From Bacteroidales bacterium (GTDB taxonomy: Bacteria; Bacteroidota; Bacteroidia; Bacteroidales; UBA932), in assembly GCA_015060385.1 (NCBI GenBank), contig SUYO01000001.1, forward strand, positions 124,001 to 188,000: DNA of 64,000 bases, written 5' to 3'. The translations under genes were made by a program, and so were the position numbers. Of this stretch, positions 1-9,149 are shown in pieces (the stretch's first letter is position 1; every line of letters starts with the position of its first letter). The notes under the pieces are model-generated. The model was not told the DNA's origin. It searched no databases and saw only the letters and a list, made by a program, of their open reading frames with translations.

Positions 1-1313
1 AGCCGATACCAGGTCTCGCACTTGATTACAGCACAGGATATCAGGCATTCCTGAAATCCATTCTGGACGGAGTTGCCAAGCATGACGACATCAACCACGA
101 TGACGGTGCATACAGCAACAAGTTCCGTACTGAATATTATACGCAAATCATAAGCAACGCACCTGACACCAAGGCTGTAGGTCAGGAGACGAAGGGAAAC
201 GGTTTCTTCCTGCTCAAAGCGACAGACATCGGAGCAGCTGTGGGAATACTTGTCGACACCGTTATCCCTGACGGTCCTGCTGACAAGCTTGGAGTAAAGA
301 GAGGACACTTCATCACTGCCGTCAACGGAGTGGACATCACCAGAGACAACTACAAGAGCGTCATAACCAAGATCTATACAGATCCTCTTTCCATCAAGAT
401 AAACACAGTGGAGTGGGAAGGAGAGAATCGTGACAAGGCGGTCCTCACTTCTGCCGGTACAATAGATCTGGTTCCGGAGACATACGTAGAACCGGCGATC
501 TATAAGGCTGAGACTGTAGAGCTGAGCAACGGAAAGAAGGTAGGTTATCTGCTTTACATGGGCTTCCACGCCGACTTTGACGAACAGCTGATGGAAGTAT
601 TCGACAAGTTCAAGGCCGACGGCATAGAAGACCTTGTACTCGACCTAAGATACAACAACGGCGGAGAGATTCTGTCAAGCGCCGTTCTTGCTACATTGAT
701 TGCAGGTCCTGAACATAAAGGTGAAACCCTTGCAAAGCTTACTTTCAACAAGACAAGAACAGAAGCAGGAGAAAAGGCCGAATACAAGATAGGAATAAAG
801 GAGACCATCGAGTATCCGGACGGTTATCTTCCTATTGAAGATGCTCTCGATCATTCTCTCGGGCTGGACAGGGTATTCGTAATCGCGACCAAAGCCACAG
901 CTTCTGCCAGCGAGATCATAATCAACGGTCTGCGCGGTCTTGACATAGAAGTCAACATAGTGGGTACCAGGACAAGCGGAAAGAATGTGGGAATGGAAGG
1001 ATTCAGCAGGAGGTTCAGGAACTATGACTTCCTTCTTTATCCGGTTTCATTCTATATAGAGAACGCCAAGGGATTCAGAGACTACCCTGAAGGATTCGAG
1101 CCGGACTTCAAGCTTGACGACTCATCCTTCTATCCGGGAGGAGATTTCGGATCAAACAGCGACTTCCTCTGCAATGCAGTATACGGATGGATAAGGACAG
1201 GCAACAAGCCTTCATTCAAATCATCAAAGGCAAACGTCCTGAACTTCGTCGAACCTGTCGCAGACATTACCAGAGTCGATCTGGGAGGTAGCAGGGTCAT
1301 CTACAGAGACTGA
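1..1313 (+). CDS. S41-family (C-terminal processing) peptidase with PDZ domain, 5' partial
   Basis: The frame is open from base 3 with no stop, so the start lies left of the window; a GTG at 240 is internal. A PDZ-like domain (about 240-420, with the VIPDGPADKLGVKRGH stretch) precedes an S41 protease core. The SASE motif places the likely nucleophile Ser at 903-905 and the general-base Lys in TSGKN at 981-983, the family's Ser/Lys dyad. S41 enzymes of this kind in Bacteroidota are usually exported lipoproteins acting in the periplasm or at the cell surface; the signal sequence is outside the window. Substrate unknown. A hairpin follows the TGA stop. Family assignment is firm; role is not. Confidence 0.9.
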   Translation, partial: PIPGLALDYSTGYQAFLKSILDGVAKHDDINHDDGAYSNKFRTEYYTQIISNAPDTKAVGQETKGNGFFLLKATDIGAAVGILVDTVIPDGPADKLGVKRGHFITAVNGVDITRDNYKSVITKIYTDPLSIKINTVEWEGENRDKAVLTSAGTIDLVPETYVEPAIYKAETVELSNGKKVGYLLYMGFHADFDEQLMEVFDKFKADGIEDLVLDLRYNNGGEILSSAVLATLIAGPEHKGETLAKLTFNKTRTEAGEKAEYKIGIKETIEYPDGYLPIEDALDHSLGLDRVFVIATKATASASEIIINGLRGLDIEVNIVGTRTSGKNVGMEGFSRRFRNYDFLLYPVSFYIENAKGFRDYPEGFEPDFKLDDSSFYPGGDFGSNSDFLCNAVYGWIRTGNKPSFKSSKANVLNFVEPVADITRVDLGGSRVIYRD

Positions 1314-1358
1314 GGAACTTATTGAAAGAAAGCCTGTAAACGACAGGCACGAAAAAAG

Positions 1359-1405
1359 GGACTGACTAAAAAGTCAATATGACTGATTAGTCAGTCTCCT
1401 GTTTT
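1359..1405 (+). terminator. Probable terminator of the S41 peptidase gene
   Basis: Arms at 1359-1369 and 1387-1397 pair over 10 bp plus a G-U, with a smaller hairpin in the loop. A T-rich stretch (1401-1405) follows and an A-run precedes, so it could work in both directions. A 6-bp stem at 1332-1348 lies just upstream. Confidence 0.6.
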
Positions 1406-1421
1406 ATAAATGGTTTCACCC

Positions 1422-1577
1422 GGAGGATGATAGTGATTACGGAGGACTCCGTTCGCTTCGCTCACTCCGGCCCCTCCCAACGTTTCCTGCGTGGTCTTCG
1501 ACCACTTGTCTCCGTCGGGCCCCTCCCCCTGCCCGTGTCCGGGGGTGGACACGCCTCCGCAATCACTACCATCCTCC
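1422..1577. repeat. Long inverted repeat, 24-bp arms (element 1 of the 1314-1902 gap)
   Basis: Arms 1422-1445 and 1554-1577 match at 22 of 24 positions. In minus-strand RNA both differences would be G-U wobbles, so the stem is continuous there. The 108-bp interior is GC-rich with small internal hairpins. No target-site duplication or coding signal is visible. The element lies in the 589-bp space between the S41 peptidase and the 939-aa lipoprotein gene. Function unknown. Confidence 0.7.
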
Positions 1578-1600
1578 CGCCTGAATATATGGCACAAAAT

Positions 1601-1635
1601 ATAGCTATTCTTTTGATAGTCAAAGGAATAGCTAT
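1601..1635. repeat. 16-bp stem hairpin (element 2 of the 1314-1902 gap)
   Basis: Arms 1601-1616 and 1620-1635 pair with one mismatch, which is a G-U in plus-strand RNA, around a 3-nt loop. The surrounding bases are AT-rich, unlike the GC-rich elements on either side. Confidence 0.6.
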
Positions 1636-1683
1636 TGTTAATATCAGAAAGATGATAGCAAAAGGCTATTGTGTATGCTCTGA

Positions 1684-1819
1684 AGTGGCGGTAGGGTAAG
1701 TTTGGATGGCGTGGCCGCCCGTGGCCTCGTGAACGGGAGGGACCCGCGACGGAGTCGTGGGAGGGATGGAGTCGGAACTTGTTCCGACGGAACCAAACCA
1801 AACTTACCCTACCGCCACT
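1684..1819. repeat. MITE-like inverted repeat with perfect 22-bp ends (element 3 of the 1314-1902 gap)
   Basis: The ends 1684-1705 and 1798-1819 are perfect 22-bp inverted copies bounding a 136-bp, GC-rich unit. An internal 8-bp stem (1771-1788, 2-nt loop) adds a second hairpin. No transposase and no clear flanking duplication are present. It may be a small non-autonomous element or a repeated intergenic palindrome. Confidence 0.7.
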
Positions 1820-1844
1820 GTCGTCATATCCATATAAATACGAA

Positions 1845-1878
1845 AGAAGGCGACTAAATCACTTTTTAGTCGCCTTCT
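1845..1878 (-). terminator. Terminator of the large minus-strand envelope operon
   Basis: A perfect 14-bp stem (1845-1858 with 1865-1878) and 6-nt loop lie 25 bp beyond the stop of the 939-aa lipoprotein gene. The stem is strong, but only a weak T-run follows on the minus strand. Confidence 0.7.
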
Positions 1879-1902
1879 GATTCGTTTCAAGGATTTACCG
1901 TG

Positions 1903-4722
1903 TTACACACCGAAACCGCCTGAAATGTCGAGCTTCTCGACATATGTCTCATAGTAGTTGCCTTCTGCATCCCAGATTACAGTATAGATATTGTAACCTT
2001 TGCTTGCATATGGCTGTGAATATGTCTCGCCTGCAACAATCTCCTTAGCACCTACATACTCATCTGTGAGGATGTACTGTACCTTTGACTTTGCTGAAGG
2101 ATAGTTAATAAGATAGTCCTCAGACATACATGTTGTAACGCCTGAGAAGCCTTCAGGAAGTTCTACGCTCCACTCTACAGTTGTAAAGTCACCTACCTGG
2201 CTGGTTGTATACTCAACAGTTGGCTTTGCAGCTACCCATGCAGCATTCTCTGCTCCGCTGTCATCCGTTGCGAATACGAACTCACCGAGATCCATTGATG
2301 GAGTGAACTCAAGCATGGTAGCCTTGGTGAATGTACCATCAGCAAGCTCTGCAGAAACGACGAAGATTGAAGGAGCACCTACTGTAAGATCTTCGATTTC
2401 AACACCCTCTGCAGGAACATCAGCAGCAGCTACCTTATCAAGAAGGTATGAGTTAGGTGTAAGAGCGATGAATGCGCTCGCTGTCTCTACAGAACCGCCA
2501 AGATATGACGGGCTGGTCCACTGGTAAGAATCTGCAGTACCTACCCAGTAGTAATACTTCACAACCTCAGCACCCTCGCAAGAAAGCTTTACCTTGCCTG
2601 TCTGAGCAGGAGTTCCCTGAAGTTCTGCCTTTACTACAGCTTCAGCATAAGTCATCTCCTTTGTTGTATAATCCTTCTGGAATACAGGACCATACTTACC
2701 GTCCTTATCAACTGCCATTGCAATGAGAGTCTTTGTCTGGCTTGGAGTGAGGCTTGCCTGCAATGCATTAGCAGGGCTTCCCTTAGAAACAGCACCATTC
2801 TCAAGGAGGTATTCAGCCTTGTCTTCAATTGTCGACACCATCTCAGGATCTACGAACTTATAGTAGATATAAACAGCACCTTCTGCATTAAGAGGAACTG
2901 TGATTCTCTTGTGCTCGAGGACAGCCTCGCCTGGAGTTACTTCGAGAGAACCGCCTGCTGCAAGAGCCGGAGTAGCCCACTCATAGAAGTATACATCAGC
3001 CATGGTATACTTGGTCTTGCCTTCCTCTACAGGAATCAGGTAGAGATAGTACTTCTCATCCGGTCCGATTTCCTGCCAGCCTTCTACGAGGTCGTTAGGA
3101 TTACCTGTATATACACCATCTGTTGTTACATCACTTACCATGAATGCCTGTGGAGCGCCCCATGAAGAAGTCAGACCTGAGTTGAACTCTGCAAGAATGC
3201 CTTCCTTATTGAGCTCGTCAGAATACAGCATTGAGAACGTACCGTAGAATGCCTCTACGCCTTTGAAGTCAGCAGTGATCTGGATATCATTGAAAGCAAG
3301 CTTAGTTGTCTCAAGGTTGATATTGGCATTGAGATATTTAACAGACTCCACATCACCTAAATAATAGCCTGACGTCCATGTCGCATCATCCATCCATGAC
3401 TCAAGACCGATTACCCATACGACATAATGCTCACCAGGTGTCATCTCGACTGAAGATGCAAGGTCAGCTATAGGATAATCCTGAAGAGATGAATCAAAAT
3501 AGTTATCATCAAGAGGGGTCTCATTCTCAAGGACATACCAAGGAGACCAACCGTAGTCCATCCAGTCATATGGATCCGGAACATACTCTACTACAGGCTT
3601 AAGCTCTGCAAGGATTGCCTCAGGGTCGAAATCATCTACAGTTGAAATACCCACAAGGTATCCTCCAAGACCATTGTTCATAGTGATATTGAGGTTACCC
3701 TTTCCGGCAGTGATTGACTTGAATGGCTTGGTAGTAACGAATACTGAAGCCGTTACGCTCTTGCCACCCTCAGCTACAGCGACAACCTTGATGTTACCCT
3801 CTGCGACAGCAGCTCCGGAAGCAATTGCCTCCGCACTTGGTGCTGTTACAAAGAACTCAGCCTGACCGTACTCCTTAAGATACTGGGTATCCTCCTTAAC
3901 CTGCCATCCTGCAGGAAGTTCCTTCACCCAATCAACGATATTTGCAGCAACAACAGGGATAGAAACTGTAGAACCGGTTGAAATGTACTGTGTCTTGATA
4001 GGACCGCCATAATTAGAAGCAAACATAAATGAAGAAGCACCGTCAACAGTTACAGTATATGTATTTCCGTCAGGAAGAGTTACTGTAACATACAACGGAG
4101 TCTCCTCATAATAACCAGTAGCTTCCTCTTCGTCAGTATAGTTGTCTGTATAAACAACTTCTGCACCTGAGAATACGCAGTAAGTATCAGTACCTACCTC
4201 GATCCAAGTCTTACCCTCATCGAATGAAAGTTCGATGACACCGGTCTCAGAATCAACCCTAACCTGAGGAACCACTGAAACCACAGGAACAGGCTTGCCG
4301 TCAGCGTCAGTTACGACAACTGGCTTACCATCCTCATAAACAGCCCAGCATACGACACCGTCAATCTTGGTAGTCGTTACAAGACCTGTGAGATCCTGCT
4401 CGTACTCAGGATAAACGACGAAAGACTTTCCGTCTGAGAGGGTGATCTCGAAAGAACCGTCAGTGTTCTCTGTGCATGCAGTAACGGTCACGAGCTTGTC
4501 AACCTCGCCCTGAAGTGCTGCGATCTGACCTTCGAGCAAAGACTTGAGGGCAGCGAGCTCAGTGTTGAGCTTTGTCTCAAGATCTGTAAGTTTCTGCTCG
4601 ACCTTGTCAAGTCTGTCAATAAGAGCAGAGTCATCGTAGCACGATGTGAAAACAGGAGCTGCGAGAGCCGCGAGAATCATCGATCCTCCGACCATCTTCT
4701 TGAAAAATTGTCCGATTTTCAT
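1903..4722 (-). CDS. Large surface lipoprotein with N-terminal coiled coil (DUF4988-like), 939 aa
   Basis: The N-terminus is a lipoprotein signal (hydrophobic 11-24, then PVFTSC with lipid Cys 28). Residues about 33-75 form a heptad-like coiled coil (DRLDKVEQKL...), the arrangement seen in Bacteroidota lipoproteins with DUF4988-type N-termini. The rest is beta-rich and looks like tandem immunoglobulin/Fn3-like sandwiches rich in Tyr, Trp and acidic residues. No enzyme motif is visible. It is the last gene of the TlpA-DUF6029-Omp28 operon, 50 bp after the preceding lipoprotein gene, and is followed by a strong hairpin. Probably outer-membrane anchored and surface exposed; function unknown. Confidence 0.8.
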   Translation of the reverse strand: MKIGQFFKKMVGGSMILAALAAPVFTSCYDDSALIDRLDKVEQKLTDLETKLNTELAALKSLLEGQIAALQGEVDKLVTVTACTENTDGSFEITLSDGKSFVVYPEYEQDLTGLVTTTKIDGVVCWAVYEDGKPVVVTDADGKPVPVVSVVPQVRVDSETGVIELSFDEGKTWIEVGTDTYCVFSGAEVVYTDNYTDEEEATGYYEETPLYVTVTLPDGNTYTVTVDGASSFMFASNYGGPIKTQYISTGSTVSIPVVAANIVDWVKELPAGWQVKEDTQYLKEYGQAEFFVTAPSAEAIASGAAVAEGNIKVVAVAEGGKSVTASVFVTTKPFKSITAGKGNLNITMNNGLGGYLVGISTVDDFDPEAILAELKPVVEYVPDPYDWMDYGWSPWYVLENETPLDDNYFDSSLQDYPIADLASSVEMTPGEHYVVWVIGLESWMDDATWTSGYYLGDVESVKYLNANINLETTKLAFNDIQITADFKGVEAFYGTFSMLYSDELNKEGILAEFNSGLTSSWGAPQAFMVSDVTTDGVYTGNPNDLVEGWQEIGPDEKYYLYLIPVEEGKTKYTMADVYFYEWATPALAAGGSLEVTPGEAVLEHKRITVPLNAEGAVYIYYKFVDPEMVSTIEDKAEYLLENGAVSKGSPANALQASLTPSQTKTLIAMAVDKDGKYGPVFQKDYTTKEMTYAEAVVKAELQGTPAQTGKVKLSCEGAEVVKYYYWVGTADSYQWTSPSYLGGSVETASAFIALTPNSYLLDKVAAADVPAEGVEIEDLTVGAPSIFVVSAELADGTFTKATMLEFTPSMDLGEFVFATDDSGAENAAWVAAKPTVEYTTSQVGDFTTVEWSVELPEGFSGVTTCMSEDYLINYPSAKSKVQYILTDEYVGAKEIVAGETYSQPYASKGYNIYTVIWDAEGNYYETYVEKLDISGGFGV

Positions 4723-4772
4723 AATTGAAAGAATTAATGTTAATAATAAAAAATAGTGTTATAGTAATAGTA

Positions 4773-6995
4773 TTACTTTTCTGTGTAATTCGGGAAGTAC
4801 CAGCTGAGCTTGCGAGGTTCCGAACCGTCAGCCGGAAGGATCCAGTAGAAGAGCTTGCTTATCGACTGGGTACCATCCTCATTCTGTCCGAAGGCCACGC
4901 AACCTGCAAGATGGGTCTTGCCCACATTCTCAAGATCCGTTACATACGGACTTCCGAGATATCCGCTGCTTGCAGTAAGACCGCCATAGTTAGGATCTCC
5001 TACCTTCTGGAACCAATGATCATAAAATTCGTAGGCACGCATCTCCGAGTCTCCACCCGGCTCCGATGGAAGTGCATGGAGGTATAATGCATTGTCGTCG
5101 TCGCACTGGACGAGATACTTGAATGTCTCCACATCCTTTACGGTATTGAACTGTACTGACCATGTTCCGTCCTCAGGATTGTAGGTCGGTACGATCTCCA
5201 CTGTAGGATCCGGTCCCGGTTCTGTTCCGCCTGTGGTATACTCGGCGAAGCCTACAGCACTTACGACACCATCAAGGTCTTCAGCCACATAAGCATACCT
5301 GTATGTAGAGCGTGGATCAAAACCCGAATATGCGAATGATTCCTCGCCTGACGGACTTCTCCACCACTGATTCATATACATCTGATGGTCTCCCATGCCG
5401 AAGAACCAGTCCATCCAGTCCTGACGCGATGCATCTGCAGCAGGAACCTCGTATGGAGGAAGCTGGTCATTCATTCCAATATTGATGAACCATACGTTGG
5501 CAGTATTTGCAGGGTCGTACTTCACGACAAACCTTGCTCCCGAAGGTGTCACATCGGTAAAGGTAAGTGTAGCGTCCGCCTTACAGTCCTCAGGACGGTC
5601 AGTGACTCTCGGTTTCGTTCTGAAAGGTTCAGAGAAGAAGACCTCCGTGTACTCCCTGAATGCGTTCATTCCGCAATATGCCACGACATACTCGGTATCA
5701 GGCATGACGTTGCCATACTCAGCCCAGACTGTCTTGAACTCAGATCCGTTAGGCTGCTGTGTGTTCTCATCGAAACTGAAGTTCTGGTTATGTATGCCAT
5801 AGCCGGCCTGGGCGATGGCATCACGCAGCTGAAGCTTCAAAGCCTCGTCACCGTCGATATACTCACGTGCAGGACGGTAATTTCCGTCATATGAAGAATA
5901 ATCCATCGGGAGGATCACATGGTAACCGTTACGGCACTCCTTTCCGAGGGTAACCGCGAGTTCAAGATATGAGGCGCCGCAGATATCGCCGATAGAATAA
6001 GTCATCACAGCCTCTGCGCGGTCCTCCGGCTTCTCTTCGAGCTGGAAGTCCTTACGGGCGAAAGAAGCGGAAGGAGTAAAGTTCGCATCGCACGCGAACG
6101 CGATCGATGTGAACCAATGGTTCGGATCGACGTTGGACCACGGACCCAACTGGTATGTAAGTCCCTCTACATTATCAGCAGATACAGGATCGTTAGGAAC
6201 ATAGCCGTGACGGATGAAGTCCCTGAGGAGTCTTCCACCGAAAGCTTCCTCATATGCGTCTATTGCAGTCTTGTCGGTACAATAGAAATACACGCCTGAG
6301 GCATCTTCGTTAGGAATCTGTGTGATCTCGGCACCTACATATGTCGTACGCACCGAAATGTCGACCCATGGGTTGCCGACAAGCTCCTTCTTTGGAGTCT
6401 CGACATAGACGAGCTTCAGGTCTGTAAGAGCAGACTCAGAAGCGCTGTTGTCGTAGCAGGCTCCGACTGCAATCACATACTGACATCCAGGAACTATGCT
6501 CTGCTGGGAATAAGATGTATTGGCCCAGTCATACTCCATCTCGAAATAGTCCTCTCCGACAGTAGCCTGGTCGATCTGGAAGCCGCCGGATCCGGAAGTA
6601 TTGAAAAGATGCGACACGATGATCTTCTCAACCTCCTGTGCAGTAGCTCCGAAGCCGCCCTCTTCAAGCATATAGTTGTAGAGGATTGCAAGAGGATATA
6701 CATCTATCCTGTAAGATGCCACATTGTCTCCAGGACGGCATACAAACTTGAAATTTGTCTCGGTAACCTCCATCACCTCCACAGACACTCCGTCCGGTGA
6801 AGACTTCACGTCCATATTGAAGATGGTCATAGGGATTTCCGGGTGCGGCACAGGATACTCGCCTGCTATCTCGATGACATCACCGACCGTATCATACAGT
6901 TCAGGCTGAGGTTCCTCCTTGCAAGCCCAGAAGATATTTAATGAGGCAGCTGCCGTCAGCGCCATCATGGAAATCTTTGCTAAAGCACTTTTCAT
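4773..6995 (-). CDS. Large Fn3-like lipoprotein, about 740 aa
   Basis: Two in-frame ATGs exist (7004 and 6995). I take 6995, which begins MKSALAKI directly before the hydrophobic signal; lipid Cys is residue 25 (FWACKEE). The mature part is beta-rich with repeated sandwich-like units: TDVTPSGARFVVKYDP (about residue 490) resembles EDVSPIDATISF in the 923-aa lipoprotein at 16386-19157, so the two share a repeat type. No catalytic motif is seen. It starts about 10 bp after an Omp28-like gene in the same operon. The partnership of such a lipoprotein with an Omp28-like gene recurs at 15267-19157. Function unknown; exported and lipidated by inference. Confidence 0.75.
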   Translation of the reverse strand: MKSALAKISMMALTAAASLNIFWACKEEPQPELYDTVGDVIEIAGEYPVPHPEIPMTIFNMDVKSSPDGVSVEVMEVTETNFKFVCRPGDNVASYRIDVYPLAILYNYMLEEGGFGATAQEVEKIIVSHLFNTSGSGGFQIDQATVGEDYFEMEYDWANTSYSQQSIVPGCQYVIAVGACYDNSASESALTDLKLVYVETPKKELVGNPWVDISVRTTYVGAEITQIPNEDASGVYFYCTDKTAIDAYEEAFGGRLLRDFIRHGYVPNDPVSADNVEGLTYQLGPWSNVDPNHWFTSIAFACDANFTPSASFARKDFQLEEKPEDRAEAVMTYSIGDICGASYLELAVTLGKECRNGYHVILPMDYSSYDGNYRPAREYIDGDEALKLQLRDAIAQAGYGIHNQNFSFDENTQQPNGSEFKTVWAEYGNVMPDTEYVVAYCGMNAFREYTEVFFSEPFRTKPRVTDRPEDCKADATLTFTDVTPSGARFVVKYDPANTANVWFINIGMNDQLPPYEVPAADASRQDWMDWFFGMGDHQMYMNQWWRSPSGEESFAYSGFDPRSTYRYAYVAEDLDGVVSAVGFAEYTTGGTEPGPDPTVEIVPTYNPEDGTWSVQFNTVKDVETFKYLVQCDDDNALYLHALPSEPGGDSEMRAYEFYDHWFQKVGDPNYGGLTASSGYLGSPYVTDLENVGKTHLAGCVAFGQNEDGTQSISKLFYWILPADGSEPRKLSWYFPNYTEK

Positions 6996-7005
6996 AGTAA
7001 TCATA

Positions 7006-8049
7006 TTATTTTAATCTGTAATCTTCATCACCTCCGTCCAGCAGACAGAAATTCATATTGTTTACTCTGCCGTCAGAACCGATCGCCAGAACATATACGT
7101 ATGTCTCTTCCAGGTTCCAGGCATCGTCAACAGCGATCTCATAAGTGGCTTCAACCTCCTTACCGGCCACCGCCATTCCACTTCCTATCCTGTCTCCCTT
7201 ATATGTCTCTGAAACTATCTGCCTTACAACGTGTCTGTGGGTGTACTGCTCGTGTTCCTTCATACCGTCCTTCTGATAGGCCTTCACCTTGTCCTCTACG
7301 ACATATACTGCTGTACGCCATGAACCTGACATCTCGGGAAAGAGCCTCACATTCACCGAAGCCCTGCCGGCGGCAAGTTCGGATGAAACGGCGACTCCGC
7401 AGCATGGACCGTTATCCTCGAAAGCCTCGTTAAGATGCTCCTTGATATTGACACTCTCGACAAGAGAGCCCCCGAGATACATATCCACCACATATGATGG
7501 GAAACCGAACGAGGCCACGTTCATGTCCATCATTATCTTGTCTGTCTGATCTATGGCAAGAGGGTCATCTCCGCTGGTATCGCTGTGGAAGGCCATCTCA
7601 TGGACACGCTCCTTGAAAAGAGAATTCGACTGAACGACAAAGTTCATGTTCGTATAACCCTGAGGGCAGTTTGCACACCATGCACCTGTAAATTCCCACA
7701 ATGCCACATGCTTCTCGAACTGCGATTCGCCTGTAAATTCAGACTCGACTGCCCTTACAGCAATCTCCTTTGACTCCTGACCCTCATATATTGCCTTGAA
7801 GCTGTAGACGCCAGGCTCGAGGGTTGAGAAAGTGTTTCCGGAAACCGGTGTGCCGGAACAGTATATGGTACTGAGCGAAGTGACATCCTTACCGTCAGAG
7901 GTGACGGTAAAGGTAACCGCATCGGCTCCGTCAGCCACAATCTCGACCTTGTCTGCCTGAAGTTCAGGAACAGCACTGACATCAGGAGTAACCTCTCCAC
8001 ATCCTGCCAGAGCCGACAAAGCTACGATCATCAAGTAAAATCTCTTCAT
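7006..8049 (-). CDS. Omp28-related outer-membrane lipoprotein with thioredoxin-like CxxC (paralogue 1)
   Basis: Lipoprotein signal ends LAGC (Cys 17). Residues about 30-100 form an Ig-like domain containing DGADAVTFTV, a pattern shared by all four paralogues in this window. The next part is thioredoxin-like, with EFTGAWCANCPQ placing the pair at Cys 125/Cys 128, and it continues through an Omp28-type C-terminal domain. The Omp28 family was named from a Porphyromonas outer-membrane protein; its biochemical role is not settled. WCANC resembles active thioredoxins, so redox competence is plausible. Middle gene of the operon, 8 bp after paralogue 2. Confidence 0.85.
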   Translation of the reverse strand: MKRFYLMIVALSALAGCGEVTPDVSAVPELQADKVEIVADGADAVTFTVTSDGKDVTSLSTIYCSGTPVSGNTFSTLEPGVYSFKAIYEGQESKEIAVRAVESEFTGESQFEKHVALWEFTGAWCANCPQGYTNMNFVVQSNSLFKERVHEMAFHSDTSGDDPLAIDQTDKIMMDMNVASFGFPSYVVDMYLGGSLVESVNIKEHLNEAFEDNGPCCGVAVSSELAAGRASVNVRLFPEMSGSWRTAVYVVEDKVKAYQKDGMKEHEQYTHRHVVRQIVSETYKGDRIGSGMAVAGKEVEATYEIAVDDAWNLEETYVYVLAIGSDGRVNNMNFCLLDGGDEDYRLK

Positions 8050-8057
8050 TGCTTATG

Positions 8058-9143
8058 TCACTTTATAAGATAATCCGCCTTCTCACCTATCCTGCACTCG
8101 TTCGCATTGTTGCAGTTGAAGGTAACTCCTCCGTCTGAAGTCGTCATCGCAATGACCACAACCTTCATGTTGTCCACATTCCAATCCTCAGGCAGAGCGG
8201 TGCTGTTCACGGCAGTGACCTCAACTCCCGGGGTGAACGGGTTCTTCTTGTTCATGTTGAGTCCCGTCACGTCTGTCGCAAACATCTTTCTGACGACATT
8301 GTCATGGATATATCCTGCATCGGCACCGGACTGTGCATACTCGATTCCACTCTCGACAAGGAAGACATGGTACTTGTAACGTGCCGCCACATTTGAAGTG
8401 ATCCTGGTTGTCACTGAAAGTTCGCGGGATGCGTCGTCATATTCAGTATCGACGGCAACACCACATGTGGCGGGATAAAGCTCAAGCTCTTCCTCAATGG
8501 CCTCCTTGATGGCCTCACGATCGACTCCTCCGTCCCTTTTTCTCATGTTGAGGTTGAAATACGGAAGTCCGGACATCCCGTATGCCTTATAGAACAGGCC
8601 GGTCGCCTCGACTGTCATGGGATCAGTCATGTTGTAGTCCATATGGAATGACAGAGGTATGAGCACCTGCGGCATCTGTGCCTGAACGTTCTTTATCTGA
8701 TAGCTGAGGGTCGGACAGTTGACGCAGCCTACAGATGTGAACTGCTCTCCTATGACCTTCTGGACATAGCTCTTCTGGCCTTCTACCGGAGAAGCGTTTA
8801 TCACGATTTCGTTCTCGGACCAGTTGTCGCCGCCGGAATAAAGATATGCCTTGAAAACATATTCTCCTGCTGCGGTTGTAGAAAAGACATTTGCACCTGC
8901 CGACATCTCGACCGTCTTTCCTCCTGAAGTCCAGACCAGCTTCATGGTCCTGTCGTTGCTTACATCCTGAGAACCGAACATCACACGGAAGGTGACGCAG
9001 TCGGCCCCGTCAGCGGCAATGGCCTGCTTGTCCGCAAATATCTTCAGGACGCCTTCCGGCACAACCTCCACGGGATCTCCACATGAGAGCAGGGAGGCGG
9101 CAGAAACGGCCACAGCCATAATATATCTGAAAAAAGTCTTCAT
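8058..9143 (-). CDS. Omp28-related outer-membrane lipoprotein with CxxC (paralogue 2)
   Basis: Lipoprotein signal with LLSC (Cys 21). The Ig-like domain (about 35-118) carries DGADCVTFRV, with an extra Cys. The thioredoxin-like part has FTSVGCVNCPT, giving Cys 140/Cys 143, but the usual Trp before the first Cys is Gly here. Length (361 aa) matches its neighbours, with which it shares the same order of parts. It is 6 bp from paralogue 3, so translation is probably coupled. Most likely an outer-membrane lipoprotein of the same system with altered redox potential or a different partner; that last point is inference. Confidence 0.82.
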   Translation of the reverse strand: MKTFFRYIMAVAVSAASLLSCGDPVEVVPEGVLKIFADKQAIAADGADCVTFRVMFGSQDVSNDRTMKLVWTSGGKTVEMSAGANVFSTTAAGEYVFKAYLYSGGDNWSENEIVINASPVEGQKSYVQKVIGEQFTSVGCVNCPTLSYQIKNVQAQMPQVLIPLSFHMDYNMTDPMTVEATGLFYKAYGMSGLPYFNLNMRKRDGGVDREAIKEAIEEELELYPATCGVAVDTEYDDASRELSVTTRITSNVAARYKYHVFLVESGIEYAQSGADAGYIHDNVVRKMFATDVTGLNMNKKNPFTPGVEVTAVNSTALPEDWNVDNMKVVVIAMTTSDGGVTFNCNNANECRIGEKADYLIK

Positions 9144-9149
9144 CGAAGT

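Noticed and set aside
1427..1699. 90-codon plus-strand frame in the same gap
   Set aside because: Same region, low-complexity product, no promoter or family resemblance.
1391..1801. 136-codon open frame on the minus strand in the repeat-rich gap
   Set aside because: It runs straight through the arms of three inverted repeats, has no domain or signal, and its composition follows the repeats. It is most likely spurious, although such repeats often receive hypothetical-protein calls.
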